This document shows positions 26,226 to 38,170 of a DNA stretch of 64,000 nucleotides, piece after piece. The notes beneath the pieces are model-generated. The model saw only the letters and a program-made list of their open reading frames with translations. It searched no databases and was not told the DNA's origin. Positions within the stretch are counted from its first letter, which is position 1. Each line of letters opens with the position of its first letter. Made by a program: the position numbers and the translations under genes. Origin of the DNA: Ailurus styani (lineage: Eukaryota; Chordata; Mammalia; Carnivora; Ailuridae); NCBI GenBank assembly GCA_002007465.1, contig LNAC01000727.1:539788-603787 (forward strand). The letters run 5' to 3'.

Positions 26226-26338
26226 TGGGACATGACATTCAGACTCCAGAAACCCCTACCTGCTTCACTACTGAAATACTGAACCCCAATTTCTAGACCC
26301 AATTTCTAGTTGTAGTGATACAACTACAACAGAAACTC

Positions 26339-26530
26339 ATGTGTAGCTGTTGCCATGGCTGTGGCTATGACTGTGGCTATGGTTCTAGATATGGCTATGG
26401 ATATGTTCTGGCTCTGGCTCTGAATACAGTTCTGGATATCACGTCTTTGTGGTTATGGATCTATGGATATGTTCTGGCTCTGGCTCTGAATACAGTTCTG
26501 GATATCACATCTTTGTGGTTATGGATATAG
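26339..26530 (+). pseudogene. High-glycine/tyrosine KRTAP pseudogene with 66-bp tandem duplication
   Basis: From the ATG at 26339 the frame reads MCSCCHGCGYDCGYGSRYGY, clearly KRTAP-like (KRTAP6 or KRTAP21 type). It then shifts: the following GGCTCTGGCTCTG is read as Leu-Ala repeats, so a single-base change has put it out of frame. A 66-bp block (26395-26460) is duplicated at 26461-26526 with one mismatch. The TTTGTGGTTATGGAT piece matches the SLCGYG coding segment of the gene at 47623. Because 66 is a multiple of three, a 63-codon open frame survives but with non-KRTAP residues. The TATA box is 114 bp upstream. I call it a pseudogene; a new frame-shifted peptide is possible but unsupported. 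Confidence 0.65.
26395..26526 (+). repeat. 66-bp tandem duplication, two copies
   Basis: Copies at 26395-26460 and 26461-26526 differ at one base (ACGTC against ACATC). The near identity within an otherwise decayed locus means a recent duplication. Confidence 0.93.
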
Positions 26531-28165
26531 GTCTGTAGCCGTGGCTGTCAGCCATTTTTCTATAGAAGATATTATACTCCTGAATGAAAGAATTTGACCG
26601 CAGTACACCACTTCCTCTAAAGTGATTCCAAGATCATTTCTGTTTCAATGTCTCATAATCACATTAGAGCATACTGAAGAAAGAGTAGTCAGAACCTGCA
26701 TCTTCTTAAAAGTCCTGTTTGCTATTGAGGGGGCTTAATTAACTCATGATGGTCCTGGAAGGCAGAAAACCTTACTTTGATCATACTCCAAGTATAAAAC
26801 CACTTACCCTCTTATTCTGTGTTTCTATGTTGTGACAATTTCCAAATAACTGTTTTATTGGCCTTAATAAGCTTGTGTGCCTTTTATGACTGACATGCTA
26901 TTGACTTCAGAAATAGGCAAGGCTAATGCTCAGCTGCTTATTTTAATTGTGTATGTCTGGCTTTCATTCTAATAGACCAATATCCGTGGCATATTAATGT
27001 TGCATATCTTGAATTTTGTCCCTGAAAAAGAAAAAGCTTTTAATTGGCTGAGTCTTGTGTTCTTAATTCATTTTACTCAAAGGTTTATCTTAAATGTTTG
27101 TGTTTTGTGATCCTAGATATATCCATTTTTTTCTTTCCACATTAATAAATACTTAAGCACTCATCAAAAGATGTACACACATACACACACATGAACAAAG
27201 TCCCCAGGAAAATCTTCTTTGGAAAATGCTAATGATGAAAAAGAAAGTTGGAAGAAGAGACACAGAGGCTCAATAGTTGGTATATAAATGACCTAAAGAC
27301 TGGCTCAATGGTCCTGGATTTGGTTGGTGGCATAGATAATAAAAGAGAATAGATGAGTGTCAGGAACTCTCTGAAGGTAGAACCTATAAGATCTTAAATA
27401 TCAACACTGAAGGAGAAGGAAGAAAAACTTAGAAAAGTTAAGTACTGAAAAGCACATATTTCTTCTTAGCACTTAGAACTGTAGGGCATTTGGGGTGGTA
27501 TACACAGATATGTATCTGAAAGACTGGTATTGCAAAATTATTAGGACTACTATTACAGATGTGCTCTGTGTCTTTCTAGAGACACTAATCTGGCTATGGT
27601 GATGATTGTGATGATCATGATATACAAATTTCTTGACACAAGAGCTTTTTCTAATATGTGACACCATCTGAAACAAGAGTAATTTCTTCATTAGGTCCTC
27701 TGTCACTGGATGGGTCTAAACCCATTACGATAGTTAATTCAGGAGAAAATTATAAATTCAGGAAGAGGAATGGAATTAACTGACCTCACATATCCCTTTT
27801 CTATCATCACCCTACTCTAAGAAACTGTAAGTTAGGAGTAAATTTGAACTTTGAAGGCTGATTGTGAAAATAATGATGCTGATTCCTGGAAAATACAGAA
27901 ATAAAACCCTTTATGTTGTTATATATTAAAGGAGAATCCAGTTATAATACAATTGGCTTTACAAACCCTATATTTATTTGGGATGTAGAAAGACTGTCAG
28001 AATGGGAGCCTGACACTCATGTTAAATAAATTCAACCACCCATGTTAAATAAATTCAGTGTTCCTAGTATCCCTTGAATCCTGAAAGAAATTACAGGCTT
28101 AAGCAGAGGAAAGGCAAAAAAGGATGAATGGATAGACTACTAGTCTTGAAAAAATACAAATCTAA
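26531..28165. other. Gene-free stretch
   Basis: Nothing recognised; a short imperfect CA tract near 27175. Confidence 0.45.
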
Positions 28166-28330
28166 ATGTTGGAATAAGCTTGTCAATATCTACAAATATA
28201 TTCTGCTGATATTTTTATTGAGATTGAGTTAGATCTATACATAAATTTTGAGAGGATGGTAATCTTAACAATACTGAGTCTTCCAATTCATGAACATGGT
28301 ATATCACTGCATATATTTAGGTCTCATTTG
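28166..28330 (-). mobile_element. L1 ORF2 fragment
   Basis: TTTTATTGAGATTGAGTTAGATC and GAGGATGGTAATCTTAACAATACTGAG are L1 ORF2 in reverse complement, equivalent to about 1590-1690 in this window. Confidence 0.6.
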
Positions 28331-28539
28331 ATTTTTTATGGTGAATGATAATGTAATATTGATCAATAATGATTATCTTTGTACTCACAGAGTGCATATT
28401 CTGGTAAGATAGACAAAAATTTAAAGAATGACCAGCCGTCTAAATGACCGAATAAAATTAATAAATTACAGAATTATAGTTTTATAGTGATTAGTAAAAT
28501 AAATAGTAGCTTACTATAAAAAGTATCATACAGCCTGCC

Positions 28540-30780
28540 AAAACTCACACAAGAAGAAACAATCTTAATAGGCCTATATCTATTAAAGAACTTGAGTCAA
28601 GTAAATCTATGAAGGAATAAAATGGAACACTAAAAAAGTGCAAAAGAAGGCAAGAAAATAAGGTAAGAACAGGAAATAACAGCTGTAGCAAGCAAAGAAC
28701 AAATAACAAGATATAAACTCTGGTACAACCATGATAGTAATTACATTAATTGAAATGGTCTAAACATTGCAATTAAAAATAAGACCCACATCTATGCTTT
28801 AAAAGAAACCTACAACAAATATACAAATGCAGATGAGTTAAAAATGAAAGAATAAATAAATAAATACTATGCACATAAATTATTAATATATAATAAACAC
28901 TACGTTAAGAAAGTTGGAGTGGCTACATTAGTATCAGACAAAGTAAGCCTCGAAACAAAAAATAATATGAAAACGAAATTCCTCAATTAAACACAAAATC
29001 TCTAAAAAGCCTTACAATAGCATTAAGAATGGGATGAAAGAAACAATGTGTGTTGCTCTCAGTTGAATTTATGTGAAGTGGTATAATATTATTTGAAAAA
29101 AACTGATAAATTAAAATGCATATTGTAATATTTGTAGCAACCAATAAATAATATTATATCTAATAAGCCAAAAGAGAAGATAAAATGGAATTTTAAAAGA
29201 ATAAAATAAGCCAATAAAAAAATAAAAGTATGGGGGTAAAGGACAGGTTAGGAAATAGAAAACAAATAATGAGATGATACAGAGTTAAATAAAACAGTGT
29301 CAAAGGGACATTGAACTTGAACATCAAAATATATTAATTATAAATAAGAATATTTATTTATTGTGGCTTATCCACAATAAATCTACATTAAATGTAAAGA
29401 CACAGAAAGACTAAATACTAATAAAGCTGGAGTGGATGTATCATTACCAATCAAACCTCAGATTATGGCTTATTACTGAAGCTGAGGAGTAATATTTCAT
29501 AATGATAGAAAGATCGATGCCTTAATAACAATTCTAAATGTGTCTGCATTTAATGACAGAGTTTCAAAATGAGGTGAAGCATAAACTAAAAAATGCCAAA
29601 AGGAAAAATGGAAAAATCCATAATTTTAACTAGAGATTTCATAACAATTATCTTGGCAAGTGATAGAACTAAGTAGACAGAAAATCACTACATTTATGCA
29701 AACAGGAACAGATCAACCCAGCTACCCTAATTGGCACAGACAGGGCATCATACCCAATAGTGGTAGAATGTACATAGCTTCCACATGCTTCTGGGATCCT
29801 CCAAGATCAATCAGAAGCTGATCTATAAAATAAGTTCTAATAAATTAAATGCAATAAATTAAAAGGCATAAATTATACTGACATTAAATGGAACATCAGG
29901 AACACAGAAATATCTGGAAAATTTCCAAAACAACACAATCTAAATCTTATGGATCAACTATGAAACACAATGGAAGTTAAAATAAAATTTTGAAAGAATT
30001 AAAATGACAATAAAAAAGATACTATAAATTGTGGGATTATATGTCAGCAGCGACTACAGAGTAATTGATGGCTATAATGCATATATTAGAAGAGAAGAAA
30101 GTTTTAAAATCAACAATGAAGCTTTTCCTTAAAAGCTAGAAAAAAAAAGAACAAACTAGCCAACTATGTAGAAGAAGGCAATAAAAACAGATAGAAATCA
30201 ATGAAATAGAGAACAAGAATAAGAACAGTGAAACTAACATGTGCTTTTTCCAAAGTCTTAATCTAAATTGATAATTTAAAAGGATTAAAAATTTACATTA
30301 TCAATATCTGGGATAAAAGAGATGAGATCACTGCAGATCTGACAGACATGATTAACATATACACGGATGGGTGAATAATTTTGTAATAATAAATACAATA
30401 ACTTAGATGAAATAGAAAAATTTCTTGAAAGACTAACATTATCAAAACTAGTACAAAACAAATATAATATTTAAATAGCCTTATATCTTTAAAACATACA
30501 CATATTTTTTAAGTGTTCATACACACACACACACACACACACCCCATTCAGGCCAAGATGGCTTAAGTGATACATTATATCAAATATTGAATTTAGAAGT
30601 ATCTATCTCATATTGGAGGAAGGGGAACATTTTTCCATGACGAATCATGAGACCAATATTACCAAACAGAGATGTTGTAAGAAATATTTGTATACTAAAT
30701 CTTTGCCAAATTAAACTAGGAATGCAAAATTTGTTTACCATGTGACAATATATTTCACCATATGGATGGAGTAAACAAGG
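28540..30780 (+). mobile_element. Old L1 remnant
   Basis: AAGAAAGTTGGAGTGGCTACATTAGTATCAGAC (about 28907) and, near 30150-30440, AATGAAATAGAGAACAAGAA and TTAGATGAAATAGAAAAATTTC are L1 ORF2 phrases on the plus strand. Heavily mutated and probably in several pieces. Confidence 0.6.
30521..30542 (+). repeat. (AC)n microsatellite, 11 units
   Basis: Pure AC run inside old L1 sequence. Confidence 0.9.
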
Positions 30781-30840
30781 CAAAAGTTATCAACAATCAT
30801 CTCAACAGATGCAGAAAAAACATTTAAAGAAATTAATTCA

Positions 30841-31048
30841 GGGCGCCTGGGTGGCTTCAGTCAGTTAAGCATCTACCTTCAGCTCAGGTCATGATCCCGA
30901 GGTCCTGGGATCAAGGCCCGAGTGGAGTTGGGCTCTCTGCTCCATAAGGAGCCTGCTTCTCCCTCTCCCTCTGCTCCTCCCCCCGCCTCCTTGTGCTCTT
31001 TCTCTTGCTCTTTCTCTGTCAAATAAATAAATTAAATCATTAAAAAAA
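30841..31048 (+). mobile_element. Carnivore SINE
   Basis: GGGCGCCTGGGTGGCTTCAG head with one extra T, GATCAAGGCCCGAG box, tail AAATAAATAAATTAAATC. Flanked by AATTAATTCA and the near match AATTAACTCA. Confidence 0.9.
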
Positions 31049-33536
31049 TTAACTCATACTCATGTTCCCCAGAGATAATCACTATTCTTATTTCTATCAG
31101 CAATAACTAGTTTGCCTGTTCTTTAACTTCCTATAATTTGATACAAATCATAAAGGTCTGTATATTTGGTTCCATCATCCTAGATATAAAATATTTTGTT
31201 CCCTGGCTTAAGGTCCCTGTGTTCCAAGCTGCCAGAGTAAATACCTTGCCACCCATTTGCACAATAAGTTAATAACTTAGAAATATGCAAAACTGCAATG
31301 GTTTCCATCACATTCTAGATCACCAACTTGTATCAGGAACCAGATATGTGGGCAGGAATAAATACATAAGATGTTCAGTTCTGCACAATTTCAACAAAAA
31401 GTCCTTCAAATTTACCTTTCTGGGAATTGGTTTAATTTGACATAGCTAAAATAGAAATTAAAATGATTAACCTATAAATGTGTTGATCCATTACCTGGGA
31501 TAATTTATGCAAATACCAAGCAGAAGCTCAACATTTATTTTAGTAAGGAGAAATCATTTCCTTCTTCTCTTCATATTTCTTCAAAAGAATGATCACCAAC
31601 TTTACCCAGTCACTGGCTGGGAAAATAAAGCTAGCACTTCATAATGGATTGACTTTTCCACTTTGTGGAGGAAGGATAGAAACCTACACAAGACCAAGAA
31701 TTTCTTGCCTCTGCTTTTAGAAAGCCCACAGTTAGGGACCAGGGAAGACAAGGGCAGTGGGTCATGTTGATGTACTAAGCATAATCCCTACATGGATCCT
31801 TTATCATTAGTAGACCTGCTACATTCAAGAGTAGTAAATGAAAAAATAGTAACTATTTCTATGTTTTATTGCCACTTCTTTATATTATTAGTGACTAATT
31901 AAGACTCTCAATAAATAAAGGGAATAAAAGTAAGAATTCATCGCCAGGAGCGTCCTTGAAGTCGGTTAAGCTTCCAGGATTGAGACCATATTATTCAACA
32001 TAAATCTGGGCCACACATGTGTTTTGTATGATGTTATTCTATGCTAGCCACCACCTTCTGGTAACAGGAATTCTGCCAGAAGATGACTAGAGTCTGACAC
32101 ACTCAAAAGACTCACTGAGACAGACCTCACAATGAGGTGATCTTTGCTGTGGGAATATCAGATTATCAGGCATATCAAACAGCTACAGATAGATCTTATC
32201 TGTGAGTGAAAATAAGGAGTACGCATACATGAGGCAGGGATGGAATTACATCTGTATAGAGGCACATGTTTAAATGTAGACTCTCAGCACAGAAGAAATT
32301 GCAGTAGAAAATACAATATTTGATGGGCATTGGTGCCACTGTTTTTACCCAATGACCTGGATCAAACACTGAATTTTCCTCAAAAGAGATTTACATTAGA
32401 TTAACGCAGAGCGGAGCATAGTAGCTCTAGGAGCTGCACATGAAAATACTTTTACACAAATGCTCATTGGAAAAATCATTAGCCATGACTTACCCGTTTG
32501 CCACATCAGTTCAATAACCAGACGGGCGGAAGTATCTCTCTCTTTCTCTCTCCCCCTCTCTCTCCCCCTCCACCACATATGTACACACACAGTCACAAGA
32601 AGATGCAAATTATAGAGAAAAATTAATATTTATAAGTTATTAGCTTTATTGAAAAACAAAACTAGAAATTTTCCCATATGAAAATTTTTAATATTATATG
32701 TAAACAAACATATGAGAGTAACAAACTATCAAAGAATTGTTCCTACAAATTGATAGGAAATTCCACCAATCAGTGCATTTTGACCCATAGTAGTTAAAGA
32801 TTAGATCTGGTCCAATTTGGACAGATAATAACCATATTGGTAACATTTCCAGAGTGAAAATTCCATTTTATGTATAGCAAAAATTATACTGATATAGTCA
32901 ACACCTGTCTGCTAATAATGTTTCTACCAAGAAAGACACTAAATAACATTTGTCATGATAATGTGTGTATGTATTTTGTTTACAAAAATATACTCACAAA
33001 GACACATACTTAGAAAACATTTTTAATAAAACTATTTCATTTATAGGTTTGATTGTATTAAAATCCAATTTACTTATTTGAATTTCTTGTCGAGGCAGAT
33101 GAAATCTGTAGCATAAAGATTTTGTGTCCTCACCCGTCTGATAATTAGGACAGAGCTGAATGAGATACAGAGGGTCTCCCAGATTACCTTTCTACTGTAC
33201 TTTAATCTCTATTCTATACTTTAATCTCATCACTGTTACATAAGCCACACAACACTATTTGAGTCTGGGCTGGAACTAGAGTGAAAACTATACTATGGAG
33301 GGAAGTATCATTTGGGGAGGTCAAAGAGAAGAAAGAATTATGGTCAAGAGCAAGTCAATTGAAACCATTAAAAACGTTCCCTGCATTATATGGTGTCGAG
33401 TTATAGAATATTAAAGTGAGGATTTGTTATGGAAGATAGCTTTGTGTGACTCTACCATCTTATTAAAGGTCTTCAGTTGGTTGAAACAAGACTCCTTAAT
33501 GCCTTCAGGCTTCAGGCTCTGGTCTTGAAACAACAC
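31049..33536. other. Gene-free stretch upstream of a KRTAP6-like gene
   Basis: No gene seen. A CT-rich tract lies at 32535-32570. The proximal KRTAP promoter begins near 33537. Confidence 0.5.
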
Positions 33537-33614
33537 GCTAATTAGATGAGTCATAAAAATAGCCACTGACAGGAGCACATGTGGTGGGGCCCCCTCATTC
33601 TGAGGCATATAAAA
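33537..33614 (+). promoter_or_regulatory. Proximal promoter of KRTAP6-like gene at 33698
   Basis: A TATA box (TATAAAAGG) lies at 33608-33614. Upstream is CTAATTAGATGAGTCATAA followed by TAGCCACTG, matching the block found in front of the genes at 47623 and 63301. Here the central motif is TGAGTCAT, a good AP-1-type site, while the CCAAT position reads CCACT. The transcription factors are inference; the block conservation is visible. Confidence 0.8.
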
Positions 33615-33697
33615 GGCCCTCTGCAAGGAGAAATCCACAGTCAAGTAACACTTCTCCTCTTCTCCTCTACCCAAGCACAACCTCAACAACCAACACC

Positions 33698-33952
33698 ATG
33701 TGTGGCAGCTACTATGGAGGCTGTGGCTCTGGATGCTGTGGCTACAGAGGCTGTGGCTATGGAGGCTATGGCTATGGGGGCCTGGGCTGTGGCTATGGCT
33801 CCGGCTATGGCTGTGGCTTCCGCAGACTGGGCTGTGGCTATGGCTGTGGATCTGGCTGTGGCTATGGCTCCAGCTATGGCTGTAGCTTCCGCAGAGTGGG
33901 TTGTGGCTATGGATGTGGCTCTGGCTGCGGCTCTGGCTTTGGCTTCTACTAA
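33698..33952 (+). CDS. KRTAP6: KRTAP6-like high-glycine/tyrosine keratin-associated protein
   Basis: Encodes 84 residues starting MCGSYYGGCG and ending GSGFGFY. It is almost entirely Gly, Cys, Tyr and Ser, with two FRR motifs (FRRLG, FRRVG). That composition and the FRRLG core are typical of KRTAP6 hair matrix proteins, which pack around keratin filaments in the hair cortex. The start follows a short pyrimidine-rich leader and a TATA box 90 bp upstream, with AATAAA 293 bp after the stop, so one exon is enough. It has only four five-residue CGxGx/YGYGG units before LGCGYG. Its C-terminal half is a 69-bp in-frame tandem duplication (33785-33853 and 33854-33922), and it lacks the SRSLCG segment of its paralogue at 47623. 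The frame is intact. Family assignment is firm; one-to-one orthology with a numbered human gene is not established. Confidence 0.93.
   Translation: MCGSYYGGCGSGCCGYRGCGYGGYGYGGLGCGYGSGYGCGFRRLGCGYGCGSGCGYGSSYGCSFRRVGCGYGCGSGCGSGFGFY
33785..33922 (+). repeat. 69-bp in-frame tandem duplication inside KRTAP6-like gene
   Basis: Two 23-codon units, each GCGYGSxYGCxFRRxGCGYG plus CGS, at 33785-33853 and 33854-33922, differing at about six bases. The duplication gives this gene two FRR motifs where its paralogues have one. Confidence 0.88.
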
Positions 33953-34244
33953 CTGAGGTCGCCATGGGAGACTCTCACCCTCCACACCTGGACATGGGAT
34001 TCACCACTTCTGAGCCCCACACCTTCTGAGCCTTTTCCCTTGGGTGTTGATATCCTGCATGATGAAAGTCTAGCATGGTCTGTTGTTGCCTACAACCTAA
34101 CCTACAGATTCCCTGAATGTAGGCAGGAAGTGGGAGATGGTGAAATTCACCTGTGACCCCCACAGTTCTGCTTTCATCAGGACGGTGGTGTCAGAGCAAT
34201 TGCCTTGCTGATACTCATGCTGGAGCTTGTTTCTGTGTTGACCC

Positions 34245-34250
34245 AATAAA
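34245..34250 (+). promoter_or_regulatory. Poly(A) signal of gene at 33698
   Basis: AATAAA in the context CCCAATAAACTTG, 293 bp beyond the stop codon, followed by T/GT-rich sequence. The spacing agrees with the other KRTAP6-like genes here (254 to 293 bp). Confidence 0.8.
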
Positions 34251-35470
34251 CTTGTTCAATCCAAACAGCAAACCTTGTTTTATGTCAGTCATTTGATGTC
34301 CCAAGTGTCTTACTGAAATTTTTGGGTTTCAGTTTACAAGAAAGTTAACAATGATCTCCTTAGGGAGCTAGTTCCCTAATACTTCTAGGTCAGCTTTTTG
34401 ACCAAGTCCTTTGTCAACTGTCTTAAGAAAGTACTTTATTTTTGGTAAACTTCAGTTTCCTCCTCTGGTACTGAGGGGAAAATATTTGTTATGTTGGGTA
34501 ACTTCTAACACCAAATGCAATATTATTTTATGGATTAGAAATTAAGCTTCGTATGGTGTATGGTAAATAATTAAGAAAAATAATAACTTCCCCAATTTTA
34601 TTTCATGTATCTCTTAAAACAAATTGATGTTGTAATATTCTTCTCTACTTCTAATCTTTAAAAAAATATTTTAATAAAAGAAATAACCCGAGGAATATTT
34701 TTATGGTCTATTACTTCCTAAGGTGGTAGTAGACTGTAAAACCATTCGACATATATGGTGAGCCATAATAACTAGGTAAAAATATTTATCTATTTGTCAT
34801 TTCAGACAAAATTTCAAGTCTCACAATGCAGTAACCAAGATGTTTGCCAGGTGTTTGGTCTCATCTTGGTCTTAACTGAGAAAGGGCTGCTTTCAAGCTC
34901 ACATACATAGCAGAATTCAGTTCCTTATGTATAACGGAGAACCTCACATTGACTATCAGCTAGAGGCCTTGGAAGGGTATCTGCTGGAGATGACCCTCAG
35001 CTCCAAAAGGCTGCCCATAGCCCCTTGCCATGTGGATTCCCATATACAGTTGCTGGCTTTCTCAAAGGCAGGCAAGAAAGGGAGAGAGACTCCAAAAAGA
35101 AAGGTGTTACAATTCCATACAATTTTATGCAGTATAATCACATAGACTCGATGATATATATATTTACCACCTTTGCTATATTTTATTTGTTAGAGGTGAA
35201 TCGCAAGTTTTGCTCACACTCAAGAGGAGGAGATCATACAAGGCATTGACATTGAGAGGCAGAAATCATAATTGTCTCTCCAACACCACTATCAATGCTA
35301 TACATCCTTCCTAATAGGAAGTAGGAAATTCTCCTTCACCTGTGATGCTCTGGAACAATTTATAGCACGTTCAGAATGTTTTGTCTCTAAAGATTTGGAA
35401 GAATTTCACTGAGAAAAATACTTGGATCTGGAATTTTTTGTGGGTCATTTCCTTAATTTTCTGTTTGTTC
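34251..35470. other. Gene-free stretch
   Basis: Downstream flank of the KRTAP6-like gene; nothing recognised. Confidence 0.45.
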
Positions 35471-36003
35471 TACAAAAATTAATCTCTTTATAATTCCTAA
35501 ATGTAATTGTATTGGTTTTGGTACTCTGTATTTCCCTAAGAATGTAAGTTTTCAAATCTATACCCATAAAAATCAGCAAAGTAAACTTACAGAATTTTAA
35601 AGCTTCTTGTTTCCATATTTATTTTTTATTGCTATTTATTTTGTATTGCCTTCTCCCTTTTATCCTTGACGAAATTAGCTAGTGATGCAGAAATGTTAAT
35701 TTCGTCAAATAATAGCATTTTGAACCACTTAAAATTTTTTTTTGTCTTCTCTCTACTTCATTAATTTCTGCTTATCTGTTTACTATTATTTATTTAAAGT
35801 GTTTCCTTGTACTTTTTGTTTTACTTCATCATTCTCTATGACATTTTTCTTAACTGGGATGTTAAGTTATTTATGCTATTTCTTTCATTTTCACTGACAA
35901 AAGTGTTTAGTGCTATGATTTTTTTCTCTAATTACTGCTTGAAATTTTTTCATTCTGTTAACTACTATTTTCATTACTGTTATTTATTTATGTTATAACC
36001 TAT

Positions 36004-36208
36004 GGCACCTGGGTGGCTCAGATGGTTGAGCATCCAACTCTTGGTTTCACGTCAGGTATGATTTCAGGGTTATGGGATCGAGCCTATGTCAGGTTCCACT
36101 CTCACTGGGGAGTCTGCTTAAGATTCTCTCTCCCTTTCCCTCTGCCCCTCCCCCCCATGCACAATCTCTCTCTTTCTCTGTCTCAAACAAATAAATCTTA
36201 AAAAAATT
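36004..36208 (+). mobile_element. Carnivore SINE
   Basis: GGCACCTGGGTGGCTCAG head, GGGATCGAGCCTATG box, CT-rich tract and AAACAAATAAATC tail, inserted in an old L1. Confidence 0.88.
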
Positions 36209-37204
36209 TAAAATACTGTAACTTCATACTATATTTTCTTGTTCACTCAAGAGTTGTTTAACCAAAGATTTACTTTCCAGGTGAAGGAAAGTTTCTGTTC
36301 TTTGTTTTCATTAACAATATTTAGCTTTATTGGCTAGAAATCAGAGAGTGTTTGTGCAGTATTTTTACTTCAGAAAGTTGTTAAATTTTTTCTTTGTGAT
36401 TTAATATATGATTAAATTGTGTGTATTTTTGGTAGAAGCTTGAAAAAGTTTATCCTCTACGATCAGTGTAGAGGTGGATATATATCCATAATAGCTTCCT
36501 TTTATTAATTATATTGTTTAGGTGTTTTCTCTGCTTACTTATCTTTTCTAGTTGATTCTGTTTTGTGAGAGTGGTATATTAAAGTCTTCCATTTTTAGTG
36601 TGTTTCTATCTACATCTCCTTGATAGATAGATGATATAGATAAAGTTAGAGATAGACATATGTATATTTCATAAAAACAGTTTTTGTGTTCTGGGTATGA
36701 AAGTAAAATACTAAAAAAAAAAGAAAACAAAACAAAACAAAATACAGGTGTGATATATCTCTGCTCAGTATCATTCCTGGAGAAAAAAAGATTGGGGTTC
36801 AAGTACCAAGGTTTCTGCCATTTTCTTAAGTTACACATAAGAACAAGATATAAATATTTAAGAGAATTTTTCAGTGAAGACACCTGGACTTAAAGTATTC
36901 TTTTTGGAAAGATATTTTTAATGAATTCCTTTTCTTTATTAGATATAGTGCTACTCAGATTGGAGTCAATTTTGGTAATTTGTATATTTAAAGGAAATTT
37001 TCCATTTCATCTGTATTGTGGAATTTATTGGCATAACAACCTTCATAATATTGACATACTTTTTGTTGCCTGTAGAACCTTAAAAGATGTTAATTCTTTT
37101 ATTCTTCTTATTGGTAATCTGTATTCCCTCCCTTACATTGTTGACAAATCTCTCTGGAATTTATCTATTTGGTTGATTTGTTCAAAGTACCAATGTTGGG
37201 TATT

Positions 37205-37855
37205 ATCCAATTCTTTTCTTTTTAAGTTTTTGTTTAAATTACAGTTAGTTAACATACAGCGTAGTATTAGGATCAGGTGTACAATACAGTGATTCAACAC
37301 TTCCATACAACAGCCAATGTTATCACAACAAGTGTACTCCTTAATCCCCATCACTTATTTCACCCATCTCCTCACCCACCTTCCCACTAGAAACCATCAG
37401 TTTGTTCTCTGTGGTTAAGAGTCTGTTTCTTGGTTTGCCTCTCTCTTTCTCTTTTTTTTGTTCTTTTTGCTGCTTTGTTTGGTTTCTTAAATTCCACATA
37501 TGAGTGAAATCATAGGGATATACCCCATGATTCAGCATTTGTGTTATTAGGTATTTGCCCAAAGAATACAAAAATATTAATTCAGAGGGATACGTGTACC
37601 TTTATGTTTATAGCACCGTTACTTATAATAACCAAATTATGGAAACAGCACAAGTATCCACTGACTGAAGAATGGATAAAGAAGATGCAGTGCATATATA
37701 TATATTATATATATATAATATATATACACATATATATATAATGAAATATTACTCAGCCATGAAAAAGAATGAAATCTTGCCCTTTGCAGTGAAATGGATG
37801 GAGCTAGAGAAGATTATGCAAAGCAGAATAAGTCAGAGAAAGAAAAATATCATAT
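37205..37855 (-). mobile_element. Probable twin-primed L1 (5' part inverted)
   Basis: 37210-37515 is carnivore L1 3' UTR on the minus strand (GTTAGTTAACATACAG at its left). From about 37518 the orientation flips: GGTATTTGCCCAAAGAATAC to GCAGAATAAGTCAGAG is ORF2 3' sequence on the plus strand. This is the layout of a twin-primed insertion. I could not find a clean target-site duplication. Confidence 0.75.
37693..37741. repeat. AT-rich (TA)n tract
   Basis: ATATAT runs broken by ATTA and ACACA, inside the inverted L1 segment at the place where L1 usually has a TATA-type microsatellite. Confidence 0.85.
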
Positions 37856-38170
37856 TGTTATTTTTCTTTATAGTTTGTTTATTTTCTATTAAATTGATTA
37901 CATTCCTGTCTTTATTTTTCTTTCATTCTTCTTATTTTATATTTAATCTTTCTTTATTTCTAGCTCTTTAAAGAAGCTTAGAGCACTGACTTTTAACATG
38001 TTATTTTTTCTAACATAAATATTTAAAGCTATAAATTTCCTTCTAATCACTTCTTCAGTGGTGAGTCATACATTTGGAATGTTGTACTTCTTTATTAATC
38101 AATTCAAAATATCTTCTAACTTCCCATGTGATTTCTTTTTTCATCTATATGTTATTTAATGGGAGTTGTT

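Larger units (their letters stand above)
35471..38170 (-). mobile_element. Old L1 remnant with later insertions
   Basis: AT-rich phrases such as TAAATATTTAAAGCTATAAATTTCCTTC and GTCTTCCATTTTTAGTGTGTTTC fit reverse-complement old L1 ORF2. A SINE (36004-36208) and a younger L1 (about 37205-37855) interrupt it. Confidence 0.5.

Noticed and set aside
31940..31990. Possible SINE fragment (CCAGGAGCGTCCTTGAAGTC then GGTTAAGC)
   Set aside because: Only a short GGTTAAGC and GGATTGAGACC resemble the carnivore SINE; too little to call.
33411..33965. 184-codon minus-strand frame rich in Ser-His repeats
   Set aside because: It is the antisense of the KRTAP6-like gene. The pattern follows from the GGC/TAT/TGT codon repeat, and there is no separate promoter or poly(A) signal.
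36548..36883. 111-codon minus-strand frame
   Set aside because: Lies in old L1-derived AT-rich sequence with low-complexity Phe/Ser/Leu content.
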